A stretch of 34,752 nt of DNA from positions 1 to 34,752 of the forward strand of contig CALHNS010000042.1 of assembly GCA_938035125.1 (NCBI GenBank), given 5' to 3'. This DNA is from an uncultured Granulosicoccaceae bacterium (GTDB taxonomy: Bacteria; Pseudomonadota; Gammaproteobacteria; Granulosicoccales; Granulosicoccaceae). Under the pieces are notes generated by a model. It searched no databases, was not told the DNA's origin, and saw only the letters and a program-made list of their open reading frames with translations. The translations under genes were made by a program, and so were the position numbers. Positions 1 through 7,623 of the stretch are shown one piece after another. How positions within the stretch are numbered: position 1 is the first letter of the stretch; the number at the start of each line of letters is the position of its first letter.

Positions 1-1352
1 GCCGCACCGCCATCGTTGACGGGCGCATCGGTCACACCAAAATTCAGACCTTGTGGATCGTCATTGTTAATAACGAAAACCACTGTAGTTTCATCTGCAG
101 GCACTTCGGTGCCACCTGGAAAGTCAGGATCGTTATTATCAATAACCAAAATAAATTGACCATTGGGCAAGCCGGGTAAAATAATTTCACCACCAGGCCC
201 TGAGTTAATGTTGGCAAGCTCTATATCGCCTTCATCTACCACGCCGTTTGCGTTGACATCTTCCACCAAGATAATAGAGATGTCGCTGATACCCGCTTCG
301 TTATCATCTTGAACACCGTCTTCATCATCATCGAGAAAAACGACACCGGTTGCCACACTGATAGCGTCGCTTACGAAGAGGCCGGAAACACCACCGTAAA
401 TATCGGCACCGTCACCTAACAAAATGTCATTGTCAGCTGTGTTATCTGGAAACGTAGAAACATCCGTTAAGGTATGAACACTGCTGTCAACATCGTTACC
501 GAAATAAGAAAACCCGTGGTAAACCTGCCCCACCGCTAAACCTAAGTTGGCCGCACTAACAAACGCCATTCCAACCGTTTCTGTTGAATCGGTTAAAAAC
601 ACAGGAAAGGCTTGGGGGGTGAGTGAATTACTTTGAAAGAACGAGTAGTTGTGTCGAAGATTCGTTCTTCCGTATCTAATTTGTGTGCTATCGGCCAAGA
701 AAGATTCATGCACTGTAACTAATGGGCCAAATTCCATCGGTTGCCCAAAAGCGTCAAGCGATAATATTGCCGCAATTTGAACCCGATTGTTACCCCGTTT
801 CTCAGCCACTATATGGCCAGCTTGACCAATGGCATCCTGACTCAATGGGGCGATAACACCAGAATCAAAAATGTAATCGACGCGTTCAACATTCTTCGGA
901 GTTGGGCCAAAATTAGAAAATAAATCTAAGGCGCCGCGATTGACCACACGACTTGCTAGCATCGCTGCAATGTCACAATTTCCCGTGCCCGCGGCATCGT
1001 TTGGAAAATCAGATGCCAACATGGACGCATTCGCCCCAGCGCGCTCAGCAAACACGCCACACGGCACACCGGTACTCACGCCAGCAATATCATCGCGAGC
1101 AAGTTCTACCCGGTTGGCAACCGATGCAAACCGATAGGTATTGGATTCAGTAGTAAAGGATTCTATGAGCTGGTTTTCCCCAGCACCCCAGGTGTGGGTC
1201 ATACCTTCAGCGGTATAGCGAAACGGTGTGGCAGGAACCGTTGAGGTACCTACAGAGAGCACTTCGCCAGCGGCAAATACATTGGCGCTGATTAGGCAAC
1301 TGGCTATCGATACCAGTAGTGGTTTCAATCTTTTATTCGCGATACTCATCAT
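1..1352 (-). CDS. Secreted surface protein with SdrD B-like domain (C-terminus beyond window)
   Basis: The frame is open from tandem ATG codons at 1352 and 1349 to the left edge, about 450 codons, with no stop, so the C-terminus is missing. The N-terminus reads as a signal peptide: basic residues NKRLK, a hydrophobic stretch, and a VFA-AG cleavage site near residue 27. The next 300 or so residues are rich in Ser, Thr and Asn and match no family I recognise. From about residue 335 there is an SdrD B-like/Cna-B-type unit, with acidic FLDDDEDGVQDDNEAG, then VEDVNANGVVDEGD and a GLPNGQFILVIDN turn; this is typical of Ca-binding stalk repeats in adhesins. The preceding region could be a ligand-binding or autotransported head. 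It is probably exported to the surface or medium; more repeats or an anchoring domain would be expected to the left. Upstream DNA (1353-1604) separates it from the OmpA-like gene, so it may have its own promoter. Confidence 0.75.
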   Translation of the reverse strand, partial: MMSIANKRLKPLLVSIASCLISANVFAAGEVLSVGTSTVPATPFRYTAEGMTHTWGAGENQLIESFTTESNTYRFASVANRVELARDDIAGVSTGVPCGVFAERAGANASMLASDFPNDAAGTGNCDIAAMLASRVVNRGALDLFSNFGPTPKNVERVDYIFDSGVIAPLSQDAIGQAGHIVAEKRGNNRVQIAAILSLDAFGQPMEFGPLVTVHESFLADSTQIRYGRTNLRHNYSFFQSNSLTPQAFPVFLTDSTETVGMAFVSAANLGLAVGQVYHGFSYFGNDVDSSVHTLTDVSTFPDNTADNDILLGDGADIYGGVSGLFVSDAISVATGVVFLDDDEDGVQDDNEAGISDISIILVEDVNANGVVDEGDIELANINSGPGGEIILPGLPNGQFILVIDNNDPDFPGGTEVPADETTVVFVINNDDPQGLNFGVTDAPVNDGGA

Positions 1353-1576
1353 GGTCTCAAGGAATCAATTGGCGTTCCCTGCCCATTACATAGTACGCCA
1401 ATGGAAAAATGCCAAGATTATTACGCGAAATGCGCATAAATCGAACAATTTGCCTAGTTTTTGGCCTGCGCCGTGATGTCTTCACCAATAATTCAGTTAA
1501 AAACTGCAGCCCACAAGGCACCGAGATTATGCCACGGAACACACTAAAAACCTACTTTATCCCACAGCAAGGCAAA

Positions 1577-1592
1577 CGGCTCAGAGGGGCCG
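1577..1592. terminator. Weak hairpin between OmpA-like and SdrD-like genes
   Basis: CGGCTC (1577-1582) pairs with GGGCCG (1587-1592), with one G-U pair and an AGAG loop. The T run (ATTTTT) is on the plus-strand side; on the minus strand only three T residues follow. It lies just after the minus-strand stop at 1605, so it may partly terminate that gene. The rest of 1353-1604 shows no convincing gene. Confidence 0.25.
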
Positions 1593-1604
1593 ATTTTTAC
1601 TGCA

Positions 1605-2585
1605 CTAGCTAGAGCGATTTAGAAGCAGCAAAACACTTCCTATAGGGATTATCGGAGCGCCCGTATCTTTATCTTCTGCGCACGCTTCAGCCTGAATTTT
1701 ATCGGCCGGAATCCCTGCGTACAATAATTCAGATTGAATTCTTTGAGCACGAGCAATTGCAATTTGTGTGGCATCTTCTGACCACGTTACCTCGTTATGA
1801 AACACACAACCCAGCACAGAAAACACATCGGTTTTAGGCTGGAAAATTGTCACCATGTTTCGTACACGACGTTTATTCGATTCCCCCAGCACGAGTGAAT
1901 TCCCATCGAAAGTCAGAAGTGATTCATCTACTATTCGAGTGCTCAACAACACATTTTCTTCAGATTGACTCACCGATGCATCCACCACCGCAGGGATAAC
2001 GATGAGTTCTTCTTGAATGGGCTCAGGCAACTGTGCTGATACGCTATCACTGCCCTCAGGCGATGCTTGCAAAGCAATGCCTGCAACAGGCGCATCAGTT
2101 TCTAAATCAAAGATTGAATCGTCTTGACTGAGAACACTTGAATCGATGCCTTTGGCTTCCATGGCCGTAACGGGGCTGACTAATCCTTCATCGTCGATTG
2201 TGTAACCACGTCGAAAAATGATTTCCCCCACATTGACGTTGTACACAACCATCTCGCCATCGACCGTTGGAGAGCGTTCGGAATAGTGCCCTACTGTTGG
2301 CTTATCCGAGACCAGCTCCGTGGTTATCGGTTCAACCACATAACCAGCTATTTGAAGTTCTTCTTTTAAGGCCGTATGAAATGTATCGGATGTTCCTATT
2401 GAACGTGCCATCCTTAACGTGGTTTGATCAGGAGATAAGGACTCTACTTGCACAAGCAACTGCGCAAAATCTTTTGCGACTAAACGATCTGCCGTTGAAG
2501 GCAAGGATTCTCTGAGTGGTGTTCCACCACATCCTGCCAACAATAGCGTGGCAAGCAGTGATAAAACAACCGACTGTTTAACCAT
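1605..2585 (-). CDS. OmpA-like lipoprotein
   Basis: From the ATG at 2585 the protein is 326 aa and begins with a classic lipoprotein signal, MVKQSVVLSLLATLLLAGC, with the lipid-bearing Cys at 19. In-frame ATGs at 2600 and 2615 would add 5 or 10 residues ahead of this signal; none has a strong ribosome site. The middle is acidic and poorly conserved-looking. The last 100 or so residues have the OmpA/MotB fold pattern: LTFDGNSLVLGESNKRRVRN, then a helix with IARAQRIQSELLYAGIPADKI. In the family this domain binds peptidoglycan through an Asp in a GHTD-like motif and an Arg further on. Here the first motif reads GCVFHN, so the Asp is absent while the Arg helix remains. Two Cys (GCVF and EACAED) could form a disulfide. 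It follows the VWA genes at short distance on the same strand and may be the outer-membrane component of that set (inference). Confidence 0.7.
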   Translation of the reverse strand: MVKQSVVLSLLATLLLAGCGGTPLRESLPSTADRLVAKDFAQLLVQVESLSPDQTTLRMARSIGTSDTFHTALKEELQIAGYVVEPITTELVSDKPTVGHYSERSPTVDGEMVVYNVNVGEIIFRRGYTIDDEGLVSPVTAMEAKGIDSSVLSQDDSIFDLETDAPVAGIALQASPEGSDSVSAQLPEPIQEELIVIPAVVDASVSQSEENVLLSTRIVDESLLTFDGNSLVLGESNKRRVRNMVTIFQPKTDVFSVLGCVFHNEVTWSEDATQIAIARAQRIQSELLYAGIPADKIQAEACAEDKDTGAPIIPIGSVLLLLNRSS

Positions 2586-2680
2586 GGAAACACTAACCAT
2601 ACTTACCGTGCCCATCGAATTTCTTGAATATTTAAGATTCTAAGGATACTTAACTATCGCAAACTGAACGTGGATCAAGT

Positions 2681-3070
2681 TCACTCGAACTTTACTAAAT
2701 CCCAGCCTTGCATCACAAAACGACCATCAGAGAGCAATATTCTCTTAGTGGGTGGCAAATTTCGGTATTGGTAAAAGTCTTCCTCATCACTGCGACCAAA
2801 GGCTGAGCGAAATATCGCATCAAGCGATGACAGCTCGTTTAATGACCCAATTGACTCTTTATCAGTTACCACAGTAATGGTTTCGTAACGGGCATTGTTT
2901 TCGTAACTGGAGATCCATTGCTGCATAGCCGGGAAATGCTCCGTCATTGCAAAAGAGGTATCAACACCCACTAAAACTTCGGTTGGATTTATCGATTTAT
3001 AAAGGTGTGAGCAAACCCAAAGCACAACATGCAAAAGGACAAAGACGGAAAATACCTTTAGCCACTTCAT
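2681..3070 (-). CDS. Small membrane-anchored VWA-like protein
   Basis: This 129-aa protein begins with a hydrophobic anchor at residues 5-24 (VFSVFVLLHVVLWVC). It then has EVLVGVDTSFAM at 31-42, which looks like the first strand and metal site of a VWA domain, but the third residue of the DxSxS motif is Ala (D37, S39, A41). A later segment, KRILLSDGRF, resembles the strand carrying the second metal-site Asp. At 129 aa it is shorter than a normal VWA domain with anchor, so it may be a reduced or degenerate relative of its neighbour. Its ATG directly follows the TAG stop of the gene at 3071 with no gap, a layout that implies translational coupling and near-equal production. No further function can be assigned. 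Confidence 0.6.
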   Translation of the reverse strand: MKWLKVFSVFVLLHVVLWVCSHLYKSINPTEVLVGVDTSFAMTEHFPAMQQWISSYENNARYETITVVTDKESIGSLNELSSLDAIFRSAFGRSDEEDFYQYRNLPPTKRILLSDGRFVMQGWDLVKFE

Positions 3071-4741
3071 CTACATTTCCGAATTTAACAAATTGCCTAT
3101 TCGATAGGAGGCTGATGTTGAACTGGATTCAATGTACGCACCTTCAGCTAAACGAGACAATGATTTTAACTGTTCAGATTGAATATCGTAAGCAATGGTA
3201 TGTACCGGTATCCCTGACCATTGCAGTGCATCTTGAACCGTATTTAAATCCAATCCTTCGTTTTGTTCACCATCGGACAAAACAAAAACGACCAGCTTGT
3301 GGTCTGGATGGCTAACCGCATAATCATTAAGCATTTTGGTAGCCACCACCACCGCATTATTAGTTGCCGTGCGACCACCAGCAGACAAACCTTCCACAGC
3401 CCCTACAAACAACGACTTATTCTGCACATCAAATTCCCGTATGGGCAAATCGATATTGACGTACTCATTAAACGTAACCAACCCAATTGAATTGTTTGAG
3501 CTTATCAAGTCAGCCGACTCAATCAAGGCACGTTTTAAATTTATCAATCGTGCACCATCATCCATAGAGCCAGAAACATCGGCTACAAAAACAGCGGCTA
3601 CCGAACGCCCGCCAGTTTTACGTAACTTCCAAAGCTTTTGTGCACTAGCCAATACACTCCCATCTTCAATAACGTATGACGCCTTATAGTCGGGTTGTTT
3701 ACCAAAACCAAACAACCCTGCGCTGTTTTTATTGTTTGCAATAAACTCTGCGAACAATGCCAAAACTTCACGCTCAGCATCGCTTGCTTCTGGAGTTGCG
3801 TACAGAGGGCTATCGTGTCGAACGCCAAAGGGTATGAAGGTGTATTCCGACATACCGCGAACATTCACCCAGGTTTGATGCTCCATAACCATCGCATCTA
3901 ATACGCCACTATTTTGCGCTGCATCGCGCATTTGCAACGTGGTTTGCGCCACAAACGGAACACCGGCTTGAAACGCTTCAAAAGCACTGGCCACATCTGG
4001 CGATAGCATTTGCGATTCATCGCCGCCTGCGAACGCATTAAGGATAGTTACCAAAAAGTTTAAACCCGTGCTGGACTGATACGGGTTGGTGTAGCCCATC
4101 GAAAAATCACCATTGGTTACGTTGGTGAGTAACTTTTGGATATCCAGTTCGTTGTTTGTCGTTATTTTGTCCAAGCTGGATTTTTTCACCACAATACCGG
4201 CTGTATTAGGTGCGGTAACGTCTGCCACCGTATCGATGTTGATGCCATCGGCTTTCAACATATCGCCCCATAAATGATTGCTGGGCGAAAAGGCATCGGG
4301 CATATACTTACCTGCCAACATAAACGATGCACCTAAGCCTGAAGGCATTTTTCGAATGGATACAGCTGCCTGTTTATCATTGGACAACACCAAACGTTGC
4401 GAGTTAAACGCATCGGCCAGCTCTAGGTAAAAACCGTCGCGCTCTCGCCCCGCTTTTTCACTGGACGTAAAAATCTCAACCGACTCGACACGTGATGAAT
4501 CAGAGCGTCCCACCGCAATGGGGTATTCGTTTAAGTCAGGCAATAACGACAACAAGTTCGTATCAGTTAAGCTGATGTTGGCTCTTATACGATTTTCACG
4601 GGTTCCGGGGCGAATAGAATCATTCACTAATTCGTTAATGGCAGAGACTGCAGCATCGCGGCTTTCAATCTTTTGCTGACAACCTTGAAAGCTTACCGTT
4701 GCAACAAGCGCTGCAATAGCTATAAAAAATTTACGTCTCAT
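3071..4741 (-). CDS. Exported solute-binding-like/VWA domain protein
   Basis: The protein is 556 aa. An N-terminal signal (MRRKFFIAIAALVATVSFQG) ends at Cys21; the lipobox FQGC is atypical, so a lipoprotein is likely but not certain. Residues about 60-350 resemble a periplasmic type-2 solute-binding fold, with segments such as GYTNPYQSSTGLNFL and IPFGVRHDSPLY. A typical VWA domain fills 380-548: MIDAS DVSGSM (D388, S390, S392), the Thr in GGRT (T458) and LSDGEQNEG (D490). All five metal-site positions are present, so it should bind Mg/Mn and a partner protein. It starts 4 nt after the membrane coiled-coil gene stops and abuts the small VWA-like gene, so the three form an operon. A likely reading is an envelope sensor or assembly protein whose VWA domain binds a partner; the ligand is unknown. 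Confidence 0.8.
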   Translation of the reverse strand: MRRKFFIAIAALVATVSFQGCQQKIESRDAAVSAINELVNDSIRPGTRENRIRANISLTDTNLLSLLPDLNEYPIAVGRSDSSRVESVEIFTSSEKAGRERDGFYLELADAFNSQRLVLSNDKQAAVSIRKMPSGLGASFMLAGKYMPDAFSPSNHLWGDMLKADGINIDTVADVTAPNTAGIVVKKSSLDKITTNNELDIQKLLTNVTNGDFSMGYTNPYQSSTGLNFLVTILNAFAGGDESQMLSPDVASAFEAFQAGVPFVAQTTLQMRDAAQNSGVLDAMVMEHQTWVNVRGMSEYTFIPFGVRHDSPLYATPEASDAEREVLALFAEFIANNKNSAGLFGFGKQPDYKASYVIEDGSVLASAQKLWKLRKTGGRSVAAVFVADVSGSMDDGARLINLKRALIESADLISSNNSIGLVTFNEYVNIDLPIREFDVQNKSLFVGAVEGLSAGGRTATNNAVVVATKMLNDYAVSHPDHKLVVFVLSDGEQNEGLDLNTVQDALQWSGIPVHTIAYDIQSEQLKSLSRLAEGAYIESSSTSASYRIGNLLNSEM

Positions 4742-4745
4742 AGAG

Positions 4746-5510
4746 TTAACGACCCGTTTGACTGGCTATCTCCGACAAGCTAACCAAGCGTGCCAGGGTG
4801 TCCAGTTTTTCGTATTGGCTGAATGATTCAATGTTTGCGACTTCAACAGCGGTATCAGTAAGCGCATCGAACAGCTGCTGATTTTGATTTAATAATCCTG
4901 ACATGCGTGATTCTTGCTCTTGCTGCAAGGTAAGGTAGCGATCTCGCCGTTCATCTTGATCATTAGAATGACTTTCATCCGAACGGCCTTCATCACTATC
5001 AAAACCGTGGCGAGAAATGCTTTGTAAGCTGTGACCAACCGCCACAACATCATTTAAATTCTGTATTGCGTGTTTTTGTACACGACGCGCTGTGGACAAA
5101 TACGCCAAAGGGCTGTGTTTCTTGCCAATAAATCGAGTTTCTATAACACTGTGGTAATCGGTAAGGATAGCGTTAAGCGTATCGGCTTGACGAACCCCTG
5201 CATCGATATCCATGCGCTGCAATTCAGAACGTAACTCTTTTAACCGCTGCACCATTTCTTCATGCTCTGCAGCCTCTCGATTCTCAAGCCAATTGAGCTC
5301 ATCAGCTAAGGTATACCCACCCAGACGATACAACGCTGGCACAGAAAACACAGCAACAGTTGCGATGAGTAGATACAACGCGAATAGCCACAACGGCGGT
5401 GAGAACCAAATAAAAAATAAAATGGCTAGGCCAATCGCAATGACCGCTGCCACCACCGTGGTGTTGCGAACCTCGCTGCCCGGTCCTTCAATAAAAATGG
5501 CACACCTCAC
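4746..5510 (-). CDS. Two-helix membrane protein with coiled coil, unknown function
   Basis: The protein is 254 aa from a GTG at 5510; there is no clear ribosome site and the exact start is uncertain. Two membrane helices lie at about 18-36 and 40-58. A charged, heptad-like coiled coil follows (about 70-105, ELNWLENREAAEHEEMVQRL), then a mostly helical cytoplasmic tail with an Asp/Ser/Glu-rich linker around 170-190 and another helical segment with many Gln at 195-215. The two helices plus a helical tail recall the XpaC family often found beside TelA and VWA proteins, but I see no diagnostic motif, so this is weak. It is the first gene of the operon with the solute-binding/VWA protein and could be its inner-membrane partner. 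Confidence 0.6.
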   Translation of the reverse strand: MRCAIFIEGPGSEVRNTTVVAAVIAIGLAILFFIWFSPPLWLFALYLLIATVAVFSVPALYRLGGYTLADELNWLENREAAEHEEMVQRLKELRSELQRMDIDAGVRQADTLNAILTDYHSVIETRFIGKKHSPLAYLSTARRVQKHAIQNLNDVVAVGHSLQSISRHGFDSDEGRSDESHSNDQDERRDRYLTLQQEQESRMSGLLNQNQQLFDALTDTAVEVANIESFSQYEKLDTLARLVSLSEIASQTGR

Positions 5511-5629
5511 ACGTTATAAGAACAAAAGCCGGATCCGACCATTTTCTGACCCACAAAGAGCCTGATTCCGATTCAAATTTCAGTCTTTTCCGATGGATAT
5601 CGTAGCACTGAGAAGGCAGACTAGCCATG

Positions 5630-5647
5630 CGGTTAACGGATTAACCG
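5630..5647. repeat. Inverted repeat CGGTTAA-CGGA-TTAACCG
   Basis: The arms CGGTTAA (5630-5636) and TTAACCG (5641-5647) are perfect complements with a 4-nt loop. This could be a regulator binding site or an RNA hairpin. Confidence 0.5.
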
Positions 5648-5696
5648 ACGACGTGCACACAGTTCCATCGTGCACAGAAACCAAGGAAGGATAGTG

Positions 5697-5715
5697 CCCC
5701 GGACTGCAGCCGGGG
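5697..5715. repeat. GC-rich hairpin CCCCGG-N7-CCGGGG
   Basis: Six perfect GC pairs (5697-5702 with 5710-5715) surround an ACTGCAG loop, and G-U pairs can extend it. The following bases TGTCTTAACAG are not a U tract, so it is not a clear intrinsic terminator. Confidence 0.5.
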
Positions 5716-5801
5716 TGTCTTAACAGAACAACAGGTGATAACCTTTCCGCCTTTAGTCGTTATTTAACTTCTTAATTTCTGCCAAGGTAATCCAAGCACT
5801 C

Positions 5802-6572
5802 ATGAGCCAATCAGACCAAACCCAACTTGCAAATGATCTTTGGGCCGCCAGAGAATCTGGTGACGTTGTTTCCACAAATCAACACCCCTCTAACGCCCAA
5901 GAGGCCTACGAGTTACTCGAAGCGGTTACTAAAGCCACTGGCCGAGACATTGTTGGTTACAAATTGGGCGCAACCACTGAAGCTGCCCTGGGGCTTATGA
6001 ACCTGTCAGGACCATTTGCAGGCCCATTGCTCAGCGGTTGCTGTTTTGATTCTGGCCATCCTGCCAAGGTATCGGCTGCGCACAACCCTGCCATTGAAAC
6101 TGAATTTGTACTGGGCTTGAAAAAAGACCTTCCCACAGGGCAAAACTTAAGCGATGCAGATATTGCAGAGGCTGTGGATTGGGTAGCGGGCGGTTTTGAA
6201 ATTATCGGTGCCCGTTTTGAACAGACGCCCACAGGCAAAGGCTTATGCACTATCGCTGATGGCGCTGGTAATCACATGGTCATTACGGGTGCTGCGAAAA
6301 AAGACTGGCACGACTTAGATATCGCAGCCCTTCCTGCCACATTGGATGTGAACGGGGAAACCAAATCTGGAATGAGTAAAGACAGCCTAGAGGGCAGCCC
6401 GATTGGCATGCTGCGTTGGTTTGCAAATGAAGGCCCCGTGCCAGCTCGCGGTATTAAGGCAGGAGATGTTATTTATTGCGGCACCTGCACAGGGTTAACC
6501 CCAATAAAAGCAGGCGATGTTATCGAAGCCGATTTCGGTGTTTTGGGCAAGGTCAGCACCAAAATCAGTTAA
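5802..6572 (+). CDS. 2-keto-4-pentenoate hydratase/fumarylacetoacetase-superfamily enzyme
   Basis: This 256-aa protein matches the MhpD-type hydratase and decarboxylase family in length and layout. The N-terminal helical part ends in GRDIVGYKLGATTEAALGLM (about 47-66), and the metal-binding region has NPAIETEFVLGL with the paired acidic residues E99 and E101. Then come WVAGGFEIIGARFEQ and a C-terminal GDVIYCGTCTGLTPIKAGDVIEADFG, the usual end of this fold. Known members add water to, or decarboxylate, 2-oxo-dienoates from aromatic ring cleavage using Mg or Mn. The substrate cannot be read from sequence, and no other meta-cleavage genes are nearby, so it may act on another 2-oxo acid. The start is the ATG at 5802; AAGG lies about 16 nt upstream, which is poor spacing. 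It stands alone on this strand and converges on the EamA gene. Confidence 0.85.
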   Translation: MSQSDQTQLANDLWAARESGDVVSTNQHPSNAQEAYELLEAVTKATGRDIVGYKLGATTEAALGLMNLSGPFAGPLLSGCCFDSGHPAKVSAAHNPAIETEFVLGLKKDLPTGQNLSDADIAEAVDWVAGGFEIIGARFEQTPTGKGLCTIADGAGNHMVITGAAKKDWHDLDIAALPATLDVNGETKSGMSKDSLEGSPIGMLRWFANEGPVPARGIKAGDVIYCGTCTGLTPIKAGDVIEADFGVLGKVSTKIS

Positions 6573-6605
6573 CGCTTCGATGAGTTAATGTCGTCTTGTT
6601 TAACG

Positions 6606-6683
6606 CTGCCAATTAATGCAGCCAATAAATACTGCTAGTTAATACAGCCGGCCAGTACAGCCAAGTAAAACAGCTAGTTAGCG
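6606..6683. repeat. Degenerate 13-bp tandem repeat, six units
   Basis: Six consecutive 13-base units begin at 6606, 6619, 6632, 6645, 6658 and 6671. Examples are CAGCCAATAAATA, CTGCTAGTTAATA and CAGCCAAGTAAAA. The approximate consensus is CWGCYARTTAATA. The last unit overlaps the stop codon of the EamA gene (6674-6676). The array fills most of the gap between two convergent genes. Confidence 0.65.
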
Positions 6684-7567
6684 CCTCGCTTTTGCCAAGC
6701 GGGGACTAACTCCACCATCAACATCGCCAGCAGGATGCTAACGCATCCTGCGATGCCTAAAGCCCCGATTCTCTCATTTAAGGCGATGGCTGCGAAAATG
6801 GCGGCAAATGGCGCTTCACTGGCTAAGAAGATAACCGCCTGAGACGCGGATGTGTAACGTTGACCAATCACTTGCAACGTAAACGCAAATCCACCTGCAA
6901 ACACACCGGTATAAATCAATTCAGGTGCTGCCCCTCGAATACCTTCAAGGGTTATGGATTCGCCCAAAACTAAAGTGACTATCCAAGCGCAAACCGCCAA
7001 TACTGTAAATTGGGTAGCAGCCAACAATATCGGCCTGCCAGATTCACCCACCCAACGGCCAATTAATACTGCTTGAACGGCCCAGAACATGGCACTGAGA
7101 ATGGTGAGGTAATCTCCAGCCACTAAAGCAGCAAAGCTTCCTCCGCTCAATAAAAAAATACCCAGCATGGCCACAAGGCTTGCAGGCCAGATAACCCAAT
7201 GCGGCCAATCGCGAAACAACACCACAGCCACCAATGGGGTGAACACAACATAAAGCCCAGTTAAGAATCCAGAATTGGACACGCTAGTGGTGAGTAACCC
7301 CACTTGCTGAGCCGCCATACCGCAAAAGAACGCAACCCCTATCACGCTAAAACGAAAAAAAGTAGGGCCTTTATCGACCATGGGCTGTGTTGATTTAGCC
7401 CCTTCCCACAAAGCAAAAGGCCACACCACCAACGAGGCAATAGTGAAACGGATGGCGATGAATGAGAAAGGACCTAAATGATCCATACCCGTGCTTTGAG
7501 CAACAAAGCCCATGCCCCATACCGCGCCAGCTAAAAGTAGCAGCGCATTCGCAGTCCAACGATTCAT
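6674..7567 (-). CDS. EamA/DMT-family transporter
   Basis: From the ATG at 7567 the protein is 297 aa with about ten hydrophobic helices in two EamA halves, the usual size for this family. The N-terminus reads MNRWTANALLLLAGAVWGMGFVAQ, close to the family pattern of a first helix followed by WGxxF. The end of the first half has the LLTTSVSNSGFLTGLYVVFTP region and the second half ends with an ASEAPFAAIFAAIALNERIG segment, typical of EamA repeats. Family members export amino acids or other metabolites across the inner membrane; the substrate is unknown. A GTG at 7603 would add 12 residues (MATGSPLCQHTK) before the first helix, and I prefer the ATG. It is divergent from the J-domain gene 57 bp away, and its stop lies in the 13-bp repeat array. 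Confidence 0.85.
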   Translation of the reverse strand: MNRWTANALLLLAGAVWGMGFVAQSTGMDHLGPFSFIAIRFTIASLVVWPFALWEGAKSTQPMVDKGPTFFRFSVIGVAFFCGMAAQQVGLLTTSVSNSGFLTGLYVVFTPLVAVVLFRDWPHWVIWPASLVAMLGIFLLSGGSFAALVAGDYLTILSAMFWAVQAVLIGRWVGESGRPILLAATQFTVLAVCAWIVTLVLGESITLEGIRGAAPELIYTGVFAGGFAFTLQVIGQRYTSASQAVIFLASEAPFAAIFAAIALNERIGALGIAGCVSILLAMLMVELVPAWQKRGAN

Positions 7568-7623
7568 CTTGGTATGCTGGCACAAAGGTGAACCCGTTGC
7601 CACCCACGTTCGTTTAAACCCCT

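Larger units (their letters stand above)
5511..5801. other. Divergent intergenic region with inverted repeats
   Basis: These 291 bases lie between a minus-strand operon and a plus-strand enzyme gene. No gene is visible. They contain a 7-bp perfect inverted repeat (5630-5647), two GTGCAC palindromes 17 bp apart (5653-5658 and 5670-5675) and a GC-rich hairpin (5697-5715). Promoters for both sides must be here, but no near-consensus pair stood out. Confidence 0.5.

Noticed and set aside
5212..5565. 117-codon open frame on the plus strand
   Set aside because: It is opposite the membrane coiled-coil gene, has no ribosome site, and its composition is what the reverse complement of that gene would give.
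6606..6683. CRISPR array
   Set aside because: Units are 13 bp, directly adjacent and degenerate, with no spacers and no cas genes.
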